A stretch of 50,365 bases of DNA, from contig CAYSXY010000012.1 of NCBI GenBank assembly GCA_964435165.1, positions 1 to 50,365 of the forward strand, in the 5' to 3' direction. The notes beneath the pieces were generated by a model that saw only the letters and a list, made by a program, of their open reading frames with translations, was not told the DNA's origin and did not search any database. Source of the stretch: CAYSXY01 sp964435165 (lineage in GTDB: Bacteria; Pseudomonadota; Alphaproteobacteria; Rickettsiales; RI-342). The position numbers and the translations under genes are program-made. This document shows, piece after piece, positions 15,659 through 24,029 of the stretch; position 1 is the stretch's first letter, and each line of letters begins with the position of its first letter.

Positions 15659-16853
15659 ATTTAGCGTGATGTGATGCATTGGCGGCTTGTGCTGCCGCGA
15701 CCAATGTGTGGAACTCGTCAACATACTGATTGCGCAGTGTTTCCCATTGCCGCAGTTGTGTGTTGAGAAAATCCACGGCGCGTTCCGGGCGATCGGTGAT
15801 GAAGCCATCGGCACCCAGCCGAAGCCAGCGTTTGAAATGTTTGGGCTTGATCAGAGTGAAGGCGTGGACATCCATATTCTGGGCATGTGCCTGTTCAATG
15901 ATAGGCTTTGGGTGACGAATTGTCCCTAGTGGCAGTCGATGTGCGCCACTGGCGAGCCAGTCATGGCTGAGGCCAATCGCATCCGGCATCACGCCGCCAC
16001 TGGTGAACTGGTAAGTATCCAGTGAAAAAGGCAGGTGCGAGGTCGAGGCTTGTGTGCGTATTTGGGCGCCGGGTGTTGTGTCCACTATCTGTTGTTTGGC
16101 AGCGGCGATGGCCAGATGCCCTTCCATATTTTGTGCCATGAGGATGGTGGGAACATCTTCACTATATGGCAGGAGTGTTTCACTCAATTGGGTGATAAAT
16201 TGTTCTGTACGTGGTGGTAGGATTGGCGTATCGAACAGGCGGTCACGCGACAGGCTACGCAACATCAGTTGCAGACGCAACATGACTGGTTCCAGCACTT
16301 CCGTGGTGCCACCGAGGTCAAGTTTCAGGTCGATGCCAAAGCGAACAGATTTGTATCCCAGCTTTTCACGCTCTTTATTGGCTGTTTGGATGAGTATCAG
16401 GATCTCTTCCAGCGTAGGAATACGGATGTCGTCTTCTGCAATGGCAACATGCAGGTTCTGAGTGTTATCACGCGGTTGGTCCAGCATGGTGGTGCGCCCC
16501 GGGTCACAGCGTTTATCGCTGCCTACAATCTGCCGCACGGTTTTGAATGATAGCTGTTGCAGTTGGTCGAGCGTTTTATCGCGGACAAGTCCGGAAGAGT
16601 GAGTGACACGCTCAAGCCTGGCATCATGAAAGATGATGATTTGCTCATCAGCCGACCAGCGCACATCGCATTCCAGCCCGAATTGTAAATGCGGGTGTTG
16701 GAGAGCAACATTGAGTGCTTCTTTGAACGAAGCCAGTGTATTTTCGGGGTAGCGGCGTGGCATGCCCCGGTGACAGAAAATGGTTTTATTGAGCAGTTGA
16801 TGCATTTCCGCTGCGATGATCAGAGGGATATCGCTGGCAGCCGGTCTAGTCAT
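15642..16853 (-). CDS. Glycerophosphodiester phosphodiesterase family protein
   Basis: A 403-residue GDPD-family protein: FCHRGMPRRYPENTLASFKEAL (catalytic His-Arg and Glu-Asn), FGLECDVRWSADEQIIIFHD (metal-binding Glu/Asp and second His) near the N-terminus, and GADGFITDRPERAVDFL at the C-terminus, closing a TIM barrel. It is longer than the usual 240-300 residues because of insertions at about 110-300. It would hydrolyse glycerophosphodiesters to glycerol-3-phosphate. No signal peptide, so probably cytoplasmic. Its ATG overlaps the lepA stop by 8 bases, placing it last in the pheS-pheT-lepA unit. Confidence 0.88.
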   Translation of the reverse strand: MTRPAASDIPLIIAAEMHQLLNKTIFCHRGMPRRYPENTLASFKEALNVALQHPHLQFGLECDVRWSADEQIIIFHDARLERVTHSSGLVRDKTLDQLQQLSFKTVRQIVGSDKRCDPGRTTMLDQPRDNTQNLHVAIAEDDIRIPTLEEILILIQTANKEREKLGYKSVRFGIDLKLDLGGTTEVLEPVMLRLQLMLRSLSRDRLFDTPILPPRTEQFITQLSETLLPYSEDVPTILMAQNMEGHLAIAAAKQQIVDTTPGAQIRTQASTSHLPFSLDTYQFTSGGVMPDAIGLSHDWLASGAHRLPLGTIRHPKPIIEQAHAQNMDVHAFTLIKPKHFKRWLRLGADGFITDRPERAVDFLNTQLRQWETLRNQYVDEFHTLVAAAQAANASHHAKFRTHS

Positions 16854-18648
16854 TATCCATTTTCAGGGCGGCGATGAAGGCGCTTTGGGGGATTTCGACC
16901 TTGCCGAACATGCGCATTTTCTTTTTCCCGGCTTTTTGTTTTTCCAGGAGTTTACGCTTACGGGTAATGTCGCCGCCATAACATTTGGCGGTGACGTCCT
17001 TTCGCAGGGCGCTGATGGTTTCGCGGGCGATGATTTTGCCGCCAATCGCTGCCTGGATGGGAATGGCAAACATCTGGCGAGGGATAAGGTCTTTGAGTTT
17101 GACGCACATGGCGCGGCCACGTTTTTCGGACATGGTGCGGTGGACCATCATGGCTAAGGCATCGACGGGTTCGCTGTTGACGAGAATAGAGAGTTTGACG
17201 AGATCGCCTTCGCGGTAATCCGCAAATTCATAATCAAAGCTGGCATAGCCTTTGGTGGCGCTTTTCAGACGATCATAAAAATCAAACACCACTTCATTCA
17301 GTGGCAGGCTATAGACCGCCATAGCGCGGCTGCCGACATAGGTGAGGTCTTCCTGCACGCCGCGTTTGTCGGTGCAGAGTGCAAGCACGCTGCCGAGATA
17401 TTCATCCGGCACCATGATAGTGGCGCGAATCCATGGCTCTTCAATACGGGCGATGGTGGTGACATCGGGTAGGTCAGCCGGGTTGTGCAGATCTATTTGT
17501 GAGCCATCATTGAGATAGACGTGATAGACCACGCTTGGCGCGGTGGTGATCATGTCGAGGTCATATTCGCGTTCCAGGCGTTCCTGGATAATTTCCAGAT
17601 GTAGCAGGCCGAGAAAACCGCAACGGAAACCATAGCCGAGTGCCATGGAGGTTTCGGCCTCAAAGGTGAAGCTGGCGTCATTAAGGTGTAGTTTGCCGAG
17701 GCTATCGCGCAGATGCTCAAACTCGGCTGAATCAGCAGGGTAGAGGCCGCAAAAAACCACCGGCATGAGTGGTTTGTAGCCGGGAAGTGCCTGACTGGTG
17801 GGCCGTTTATCCTCGGTGATGGTGTCGCCGACTCGACAGTCCGCGACTTCTTTAATAGCGGCAGTCATGAAGCCCATTTCACCAGCCTTTAGTTCGTCGA
17901 GTACGGTTTGTTTAGGGGTGAAGGCGCCGACGCGTTCTACCTGATAGGAGGCGCCGTTCGACATCATTTTAATTTTCATGCCCTTGCGGATGCTGCCATC
18001 AAAAACGCGGATGAGGATCATGACGCCGAGATAGGGGTCATACCAGCTATCGACCAGCAGGGCTTTGAGCGGTTCGTCCGGCTCCCCATTGGGAGCAGGG
18101 AGTTGCTTGACCAGTGCTTCTAACACCGTTTCCATGCCGATGCCGGTTTTGGCGGAGACTTCGAGCGCGTCTGAGGCATCCAGCCCGATGACATCTTCGA
18201 TTTGCTCTTTGATGCGCTCCGGTTCGGCGGCAGGGAGATCGATTTTGTTGAGGACCGGGATGATTTCATGGTCATGGTCAATGGCTTGATAGACATTGGC
18301 TAAGGTTTGTGCTTCCACGCCTTGCGAGGCATCGACCACCAGCAATGATCCTTCGCAGGCTGACAGTGACCGCGATACTTCATAGGCGAAATCAACGTGG
18401 CCGGGTGTGTCCATCAGGTTGAGCTGGTAGGTTTCGCCATCTGAAGCTGTGTAGCTCAGGCGCACGGACTGGGCCTTGACCGTGATGCCGCGTTCACGTT
18501 CAATGTCCATGCTGTCCAGCACCTGTTCTTTCATCTCGCGCTCGGTGAGGCCACCGCAGAGCTGGATCAGGCGGTCGGCAAGGGTGGATTTGCCATGGTC
18601 AATATGGGCGATAATGGAGAAATTGCGAATGCGAGAGAGGTTGCTCAT
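16846..18648 (-). CDS. lepA: Elongation factor 4 (LepA)
   Basis: A 600-residue translational GTPase of standard LepA length: G1 AHIDHGKST at about 15-23, DTPGHVDF, NKIDLPAA, the EF-G-like domains, and the LepA-specific C-terminal domain with GKIIARETISALRKDVTAKCYGGDITRKRKLLEKQKAGKKKMR. EF4 acts on translating or stalled ribosomes. Its start overlaps the pheT stop by 4 bases, and the GDPD gene overlaps its own stop. Confidence 0.98.
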   Translation of the reverse strand: MSNLSRIRNFSIIAHIDHGKSTLADRLIQLCGGLTEREMKEQVLDSMDIERERGITVKAQSVRLSYTASDGETYQLNLMDTPGHVDFAYEVSRSLSACEGSLLVVDASQGVEAQTLANVYQAIDHDHEIIPVLNKIDLPAAEPERIKEQIEDVIGLDASDALEVSAKTGIGMETVLEALVKQLPAPNGEPDEPLKALLVDSWYDPYLGVMILIRVFDGSIRKGMKIKMMSNGASYQVERVGAFTPKQTVLDELKAGEMGFMTAAIKEVADCRVGDTITEDKRPTSQALPGYKPLMPVVFCGLYPADSAEFEHLRDSLGKLHLNDASFTFEAETSMALGYGFRCGFLGLLHLEIIQERLEREYDLDMITTAPSVVYHVYLNDGSQIDLHNPADLPDVTTIARIEEPWIRATIMVPDEYLGSVLALCTDKRGVQEDLTYVGSRAMAVYSLPLNEVVFDFYDRLKSATKGYASFDYEFADYREGDLVKLSILVNSEPVDALAMMVHRTMSEKRGRAMCVKLKDLIPRQMFAIPIQAAIGGKIIARETISALRKDVTAKCYGGDITRKRKLLEKQKAGKKKMRMFGKVEIPQSAFIAALKMDND

Positions 18649-21089
18649 TGAGGGAGTACGCGTTGCATGTTTTTCTCTTTCGCATAGTGCATCAGGGCGT
18701 CACTCAGGCGGGTATGGCCGGATTTGAGGGCAGCGGCCATGATTTTTTCGCTGACCGTGTCGATGTCGTCTTCGGTGAGGGTGGCATCATTGGGTTGCAG
18801 GGTGACGCGCAGGGCGATGGATGTTTCGCCAGCTGATTTTGCTGCATCATCCTGATAAGTGCTGATGATGGCGACATCCTGAATCAGTTTTTTATCTGCG
18901 CCTTTGATTGCTTTGACAAGGTCAGCGGAGGGCGTTTCATCGGACAGGATGAAGGAGAAGTCGCGCTCGACGGGCAGCAGGTCCGATACATTATAACTTG
19001 GCCGGGTGGTTTTGGCTTTACCCTGCGGGATGGAGCTTAAGAACAGTTCACAGATGGCGGGACGGTGGTTGAGGTCATACTCTTCCATCAATGTTGGATG
19101 TAGCTCTCCGAAATAGCCAAGCACGGCCTTGCCAAGGCGGAAGCTGCCGGAGCGGGTGGGGTGGTAGTAATCCGGGACATCGCGGCTAATTTGCAGGTTG
19201 GCGACAGGCGCGCCGCAGGCTTCCAGTGCAGCCAATGCATCGGCCTTGATGTCGAATAGGTCGGTCGTACGTGGTTCTTCATGTGGTGTGGTGCTCGGCA
19301 TGATGCCGGTGCGGAGCATGGCGGCGACTGGTTGTTGGCCATCTGGCGTGACATCATGGTAGGTCAAGCCAATTTCGCAAAGATGGATGCGTTCCGCGCC
19401 GCGATCACTGTTATACTTTGCCATGTGCAACAGGTTGGGTATGAGGCTGGGGCGCATGGTGTCCAGCTCACTGCTGATGGGGTTCGCAAGGCGCAGATTG
19501 TTTTTCTGGCCGCCAAATGTCTCGGCAATATCATGGTGCAGGAATGCCCAGCTTCGTACTTCTCTCAGGCCGCGTGCCGCCAGGCTGTGACGGGCAATGT
19601 TCATGCGGTGGGCGTCTATCGGCAGTTCTATGGATGGCAATTCATCCGGCTTGGGCAACGGAGTGGCAGGGATATGTTGCAGGCCGTTGATGCGCAGCAC
19701 CTCTTCGACCAGATCGGCTTCGCCTTCAATGTCGGGGCGCCATGAAGGTGGGGTGACTGTCCAGTTATTTTTGTCAGTGTTCTCCATTGAGCAGCCCAGT
19801 GCTGTGAGAATGCGTTTACTGTCTTCGGCTGAGATGTCGATGCCACCGAGGGCTTTCACCCGCTCGGGGCGGAAGCTGATGGTGCGCTTCCATTTAGGTG
19901 CTTCTCCGGCGATGGTGAGGTTGGAGGCAGAGCCGCCGCAGAGGTCCAGGATCATCTGGGTGGCGATGGTGGCGCCATCCATCAGAAATGCCGGATCGAC
20001 GGTGCGTTCAAAGCGATAGCGCGCATCAGATTCAATCTGGTAGCGCCGGCCGGTAGTGGCGATGTCAATGGGATCGAACCAGGCGACTTCTAAAAAGACA
20101 TTGGTGGTCTCGTCGGTGCAGCCGCTGCTTTCGCCGCCGACAATGCCGCCTAATCCCAACATGCCTTTACCATCAGCAATGATGGTGGCGCCAGCATCCA
20201 GCTCGTACTGTTTGTCGTTGAGGGCGTCAAATGCCTCACCTTTGGTCGATTGGCGAACATGGATGTTACCGTTTAGTTTATCTATGTCGTAGACATGAAG
20301 CGGTCGCCCTAGATCCACGGTGATGTAATTGGTGATGTCAACCAGCGTGGAGATGGGGCGCAGGCCGATGGCTTTGAGGCGTTGTTGCAGCCAGTCAGGT
20401 GCGAGGCCGTTTTTCACCCCGCTGATGGTGCAGCCAACAAACATGCGGCAGCTTTGGCCATCATCTTTCAAGCTGACCGTAACGGCGCTATCATCTTTTG
20501 CGTCGATGGTAGGAATGTTCAGTGGTTTGAGCGTGCCGACGCCTGCTGCGGCCAGATCACGTGCGATGCCGCGCACGCCAAGGCAGTCGCCCCGGTCAGG
20601 GGTGATGGCGATGTCGATGATGGGGTCATCCAGGCCAAGCTCTTTGGCGAATGGTTTGCCGGGCTTTGCTGAATCAGGCAGTTCCATAATGCCTTCATGG
20701 CTGTCGCCAAGGCCGAGTTCTTTTTCCGAGCAGAGCATTCCGTTGCTCTCGACGCCACGGATTTTTGCCGGTTTAATCGTCATGCCATTGGTTGGGATGC
20801 AGGTGCCTTCGGTGGCCAGCACCACTTTGATGCCAGCTCTGGCATTGGAGGCGCCGCAGACGATCTGGCGGGTGGTGGTGCCGTCATTGACGCGACAGAC
20901 TTTGAGTTTGTCTGCATCGGGGTGCGGGCTGGCTTCGAGAATTTCAGCTACAATGAATGGTGCGAGTGTCTCGCTACGGTCGATGATTTCTTCTACTTCC
21001 AGGCCGATCATGGTGAGCGTTTCGCTCAGTTCGTCCAGCGTAGCGGTGAGGTCCAGGTGGTCTTTGAGCCAGCTCAGGGTAAATTTCAT
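18645..21089 (-). CDS. pheT: Phenylalanyl-tRNA synthetase beta subunit
   Basis: An 814-residue PheT of full length: N-terminal start MKFTLSWLKDHLD, a tRNA-binding EMAP-like domain (about 40-150), B3/B4 editing domain with ITPDRGDCLGVRGIARDL, B5 domain, a catalytic-like core and a C-terminal anticodon-binding FDX-ACB domain. With PheS it forms the heterotetramer that charges tRNA-Phe and edits Tyr-tRNA-Phe. It overlaps pheS by 4 bases (ATGA) and lepA by 4 bases, so translation is probably coupled. Confidence 0.98.
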   Translation of the reverse strand: MKFTLSWLKDHLDLTATLDELSETLTMIGLEVEEIIDRSETLAPFIVAEILEASPHPDADKLKVCRVNDGTTTRQIVCGASNARAGIKVVLATEGTCIPTNGMTIKPAKIRGVESNGMLCSEKELGLGDSHEGIMELPDSAKPGKPFAKELGLDDPIIDIAITPDRGDCLGVRGIARDLAAAGVGTLKPLNIPTIDAKDDSAVTVSLKDDGQSCRMFVGCTISGVKNGLAPDWLQQRLKAIGLRPISTLVDITNYITVDLGRPLHVYDIDKLNGNIHVRQSTKGEAFDALNDKQYELDAGATIIADGKGMLGLGGIVGGESSGCTDETTNVFLEVAWFDPIDIATTGRRYQIESDARYRFERTVDPAFLMDGATIATQMILDLCGGSASNLTIAGEAPKWKRTISFRPERVKALGGIDISAEDSKRILTALGCSMENTDKNNWTVTPPSWRPDIEGEADLVEEVLRINGLQHIPATPLPKPDELPSIELPIDAHRMNIARHSLAARGLREVRSWAFLHHDIAETFGGQKNNLRLANPISSELDTMRPSLIPNLLHMAKYNSDRGAERIHLCEIGLTYHDVTPDGQQPVAAMLRTGIMPSTTPHEEPRTTDLFDIKADALAALEACGAPVANLQISRDVPDYYHPTRSGSFRLGKAVLGYFGELHPTLMEEYDLNHRPAICELFLSSIPQGKAKTTRPSYNVSDLLPVERDFSFILSDETPSADLVKAIKGADKKLIQDVAIISTYQDDAAKSAGETSIALRVTLQPNDATLTEDDIDTVSEKIMAAALKSGHTRLSDALMHYAKEKNMQRVLPQ

Positions 21090-22165
21090 GCTGACACTCC
21101 TTCTGCCAGCGTTGGGCGGCGGAGCGGGTGGAAGCCGTAATGTTTCAGCCAGCGGAGATCGCCTTCGTAGAACTGGCGCAGGTCAGCCATGCCATATTTG
21201 AGCATGGCGAGGCGTTCGACACCCATGCCAAAGGCAAAGCCCTGCCATTCATCCGGGTCGATATTACAGTTTTTGAGAACGTTAGGATGGACCATGCCGC
21301 AGCCAAGAATTTCCAGCCAATCATCGCCTGCACCAATGACGACGCCATCCTTGCTGCGTTTGCAGGCAATATCGACTTCGGCTGAAGGTTCGGTGAAGGG
21401 GAAAAAGCTGGAGCGGAAGCGCAGCGGGACATCCTCCAGCTTGAAAAAATGGCGCAGAAATTCGATCAGGCAGCCTTTAAGATGGCCCATATGAATGTCT
21501 TTGCCGATAACGAGTCCTTCGACCTGATGGAACATCGGGGTGTGCGTGGCATCGGAATCGCAGCGGAAGGTGGAACCTGGAGCGATGATACGAAATGGTG
21601 GCTTTCCAGAGCACATGGTACGGATTTGCACAGGCGAGGTATGGGTGCGTAGTACTGGCTTAGGCTGGCCCTCTTCAGCCTGCAGGTAGAACGTGTCGTG
21701 CATCTGGCGAGCGGGATGTTCCTCCGGGATATTCAGTGCGGTGAAGTTATGGAAGTCATCCTCAATATCCGGGCCGAAACGGGCTGCAAAACCCATACCT
21801 GTGAAGATGGTGATGATTTCATCCATCACGCGGCTGATCGGGTGGATAGACCCGGTCGGTTGCTGATCACGGGCAGGGAGGGTGACATCGACCGATTCGG
21901 CGTCGATCTGCCTGGCGATAGCCGCTTTCTCTAATGATGCTTTGCGTTGCTCCAGCAGTGCGGCGACATCCTGCTTGACCATGTTGATTTGCTGACCAGC
22001 AGATTTGCGCTCTTCTGCCGGTAGTTTACCCAGATTTTTGAGTTCTGAGGTGATGGAGCCTTTTTTGCCAAGCAGGCTGACGCGAAGCTCCTCCAGTTGA
22101 TTCAGTGTATCGGCGGCATGGATGGCATCCTGTGCCTGTTGTTTGAGCTCTGAGAGATCGGGCAT
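21086..22165 (-). CDS. pheS: Phenylalanyl-tRNA synthetase alpha subunit
   Basis: A 359-residue class II synthetase subunit. An N-terminal coiled coil (about 1-90) binds tRNA; the catalytic core has motif 2 GSTFRCDSDATHTPMFHQVEG and motif 3 AFGMGVERLAMLKYG, with a GMVHPNVL active-site segment. It is the first gene of pheS-pheT-lepA-GDPD. A terminator (22304-22331) separates it from rplT, so it probably has its own promoter or depends on read-through. Its ribosome-binding site is weak; the start is supported by the usual N-terminus MPDLSELKQQAQDAI. Confidence 0.98.
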   Translation of the reverse strand: MPDLSELKQQAQDAIHAADTLNQLEELRVSLLGKKGSITSELKNLGKLPAEERKSAGQQINMVKQDVAALLEQRKASLEKAAIARQIDAESVDVTLPARDQQPTGSIHPISRVMDEIITIFTGMGFAARFGPDIEDDFHNFTALNIPEEHPARQMHDTFYLQAEEGQPKPVLRTHTSPVQIRTMCSGKPPFRIIAPGSTFRCDSDATHTPMFHQVEGLVIGKDIHMGHLKGCLIEFLRHFFKLEDVPLRFRSSFFPFTEPSAEVDIACKRSKDGVVIGAGDDWLEILGCGMVHPNVLKNCNIDPDEWQGFAFGMGVERLAMLKYGMADLRQFYEGDLRWLKHYGFHPLRRPTLAEGVSA

Positions 22166-22303
22166 GGCAGTTCTTACGCCCCTGACGGGCTAGTTGCGCT
22201 CAAGCGCCGCTAGGGCTGCGCGCCTCAAAGGCGCTAGTCCTCGCTACGCTCGTCCACTTAGTCTCGCTTGAAGAAGAGAAAGTGGTGAGCTTGGTTAAAA
22301 CAC

Positions 22304-22331
22304 AAAAGGGCCTCTTGTGAGAGGCCCTTTT
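22304..22331 (-). terminator. Intrinsic terminator after rplT
   Basis: A 12-bp perfect stem AAAAGGGCCTCT / AGAGGCCCTTTT with loop TGTG. On the minus strand the stem ends in TTTT followed by GTGTTTT, giving the U-rich tail. It lies 29 bases after the rplT stop and before pheS, ending or attenuating the rpmI-rplT transcript. Confidence 0.85.
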
Positions 22332-22359
22332 TAGTAATTCTTGAGATTGGATACAAGCG

Positions 22360-22737
22360 TTAAGCAGCTTTTTTTGCTTCGGCTTCCAGCGATTTTTGGG
22401 CTTGCTCAACCAGCGCTTTGAAGCTGTCAGCTTCGTGAATGGCCAGTTCGGAGAGCATTTTGCGGTTGAGGTCAATGCCTGCCAGTTTGAGGCCATGCAT
22501 GAAGGTGGAATAGCGCAGGCCATGTTCGCGCACGGCTGCGTTGATGCGCTGAACCCACAGGCGACGAAAATCACGCTTGCGGTTGCGACGATCACGATAT
22601 TGATACTGAAGACCTTTTTCGACCTTCTCAATAGCTATGCGAAAACAATTTTTATTGCGACCACGATAGCCTTTCGCTTTCTTTATCACTTTTTTGTGGC
22701 GTGCATGCGTGGTAACGCCGCGTTTGACCCGTGCCAT
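22360..22737 (-). CDS. rplT: 50S ribosomal protein L20
   Basis: A 125-residue basic protein starting MARVKRGVTTHARHKKVIKKAKGYRGR, the L20 hallmark, with QYRDRRNRKRDFRRLWVQRINAAVRE following. L20 binds 23S rRNA early in 50S assembly and in some bacteria represses its own operon. It follows rpmI by 16 bases and is followed by a terminator. Confidence 0.99.
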   Translation of the reverse strand: MARVKRGVTTHARHKKVIKKAKGYRGRNKNCFRIAIEKVEKGLQYQYRDRRNRKRDFRRLWVQRINAAVREHGLRYSTFMHGLKLAGIDLNRKMLSELAIHEADSFKALVEQAQKSLEAEAKKAA

Positions 22738-22753
22738 CTTAATTCTCCTGGTG

Positions 22754-22954
22754 TTAACGTCCGTAAGGGATAAATTTTTTCACAATGCGCGCATCGGCAT
22801 CGCAGAGGATGGTGGTGCCGCGCTGATCGCGGATTTGGCGCTTGCTGCGCTTGACCATGCCATGTTGCTTGTTCGCCTGATTGCTGCGTACTTTGCCTTT
22901 TGCCGTCAGCGAAAAGCGCTTTTTAATGCTGCTTTTGGTTTTCATTTTAGGCAT
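22754..22954 (-). CDS. rpmI: 50S ribosomal protein L35
   Basis: A 66-residue basic protein, MPKMKTKSSIKKRFSLTAKGKVR, matching L35 from end to end (the usual length is 64-67). It is first in the rpmI-rplT pair. Here infC is not directly upstream; three plus-strand genes lie between. A likely promoter lies about 60 bases before the ATG. Confidence 0.98.
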   Translation of the reverse strand: MPKMKTKSSIKKRFSLTAKGKVRSNQANKQHGMVKRSKRQIRDQRGTTILCDADARIVKKFIPYGR

Positions 22955-23012
22955 ATGCTTATCCCGAATTCACTCGCTGTTTGTGTCAACCTTCACTGTA
23001 AAGGGGTATTTC

Positions 23013-23040
23013 TTATAAGCGCTTTTTCTTAAATGACAAG
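23013..23040 (-). promoter_or_regulatory. Likely sigma-70 promoter of rpmI-rplT
   Basis: On the minus strand TTGTCA (23035-23040) and TATAAG (23013-23018) are 16 bases apart. This predicts a start near 23006 and a leader of about 50 bases before rpmI. It is read from sequence only. Confidence 0.5.
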
Positions 23041-23092
23041 CGATTTCCTCGTCGATGATTCAAAAAACAGGACTAAATTGGGCCGGTTTTCC

Positions 23093-23121
23093 TTGAAGCA
23101 AGGAGGTGTAACACTTATAAT
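23093..23121 (+). promoter_or_regulatory. Likely sigma-70 promoter of the Bax-inhibitor-1 family gene
   Basis: TTGAAG (23093-23098), a 17-base spacer, and a perfect TATAAT (23116-23121). Transcription would begin near 23128, giving a leader of about 40 bases that can fold GTCTTA (23130-23135) with TAAGAC (23143-23148). GGAGGA at 23157-23162 serves the ATG at 23168. It is divergent from the rpmI promoter. Confidence 0.6.
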
Positions 23122-23167
23122 AAGCATAAGTCTTATATGTGTTAAGACGTGACAATGGAGGAAGTCA

Positions 23168-23887
23168 ATGAATTATTCGGTCAATCAGGCCACTGGCGCT
23201 CGCGCCGCATCACGCGATGAAGGGCTGCGCCAACATATGCTCCAAACCTATAATTTAGTAGGGAGTGGGTTATTTTTAAGTGCGATTATTGCGTTTGTCA
23301 GTGCCAATATACCTGGGCTGATGCAGGCAATCTACAGTTCACCCGGGCTGCGTATGGTTGTGCAGTTTGCACCGCTCGGCGTGTTGTTTTTCCTGATGTT
23401 TAAGGCAAACAGCATGAGCGCACAGGGATTGAGAATTGCTTTTTGGAGCTTCGTCTCGTTGAAAGGTCTGGCGTTGTCTTATATCTTCCTGGCCTATGGC
23501 ATGGGTGATATTTCGCGTGCGCTGCTTATCACTGCCATCGTGTTCGGTGCGCTGAGTTTGTATGGTTACACGACGAAGCGCCACCTGACCGGCATGGGGA
23601 TGTTCCTTGGAGCCGGGGTTATGGGCCTGTTTTTCATCATGCTGGGCACGATTGTTGCTGGCTTTTTTGGCGTCGAAACGTCAGGCATTGCCTTGGTGAT
23701 TCAAACATTGCTGGTGGTGTGTATCATTGGGTTGACAGCTTATGAAACTCAGCAGTTGAAGCATAGCTATTATACTATGCCAGCGGCCATGCGGGAAAAA
23801 GTCTCGATTTTGACCGCGGTTAATCTCTACATTAACATTGTGATTCTGTTTCAGTATATTTTGCAGTTTATTGGCAATCGCGAATAG
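23168..23887 (+). CDS. Bax inhibitor-1 (YbhL/YccA-like) family membrane protein
   Basis: A 239-residue BI-1-family protein with seven predicted membrane helices: about 32-52, 62-80, 87-110, 113-130, 140-165, 170-190 and 215-235. It shows the family traits of a hydrophilic N-terminus (RAASRDEGLRQHMLQTYNLV), AYETQQLKHSYY in the last loop, and a Tyr-rich, weakly charged C-terminus. Bacterial members are inner-membrane proteins, some thought to be pH-sensitive calcium leak channels; this role is not proven here. It has its own promoter and terminator, so it appears monocistronic. Confidence 0.93.
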   Translation: MNYSVNQATGARAASRDEGLRQHMLQTYNLVGSGLFLSAIIAFVSANIPGLMQAIYSSPGLRMVVQFAPLGVLFFLMFKANSMSAQGLRIAFWSFVSLKGLALSYIFLAYGMGDISRALLITAIVFGALSLYGYTTKRHLTGMGMFLGAGVMGLFFIMLGTIVAGFFGVETSGIALVIQTLLVVCIIGLTAYETQQLKHSYYTMPAAMREKVSILTAVNLYINIVILFQYILQFIGNRE

Positions 23888-23913
23888 TGCATAATCATCA
23901 CATATTTTTCAGG

Positions 23914-23943
23914 AGCCCGGGGTCAAAAGCCCCGGGTTTTTTT
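23914..23943 (+). terminator. Intrinsic terminator after the BI-1 family gene
   Basis: A GC-rich stem CCCGGGG (23916-23922) / CCCCGGG (23930-23936), extended by A-T and G-T pairs, loop TCAAAAG, followed directly by seven T (23937-23943). It ends the plus-strand transcript 26 bases after the stop. Confidence 0.93.
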
Positions 23944-24029
23944 GTGTGATGCGATCAGTAGTAAGATGTTAATCAGCATGGCTTAAGCCGGTAGAGAGGT
24001 GTTATCACGGGGAGATACTGGGCTATTCT

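Noticed and set aside
22256..22309. Phe-rich short frame (FLFFKRD) upstream of pheS, as a leader peptide
   Set aside because: It has no ATG or GTG start and no ribosome-binding site, is simply the read-through frame of rplT, and no alternative terminator pair with pheS is visible.
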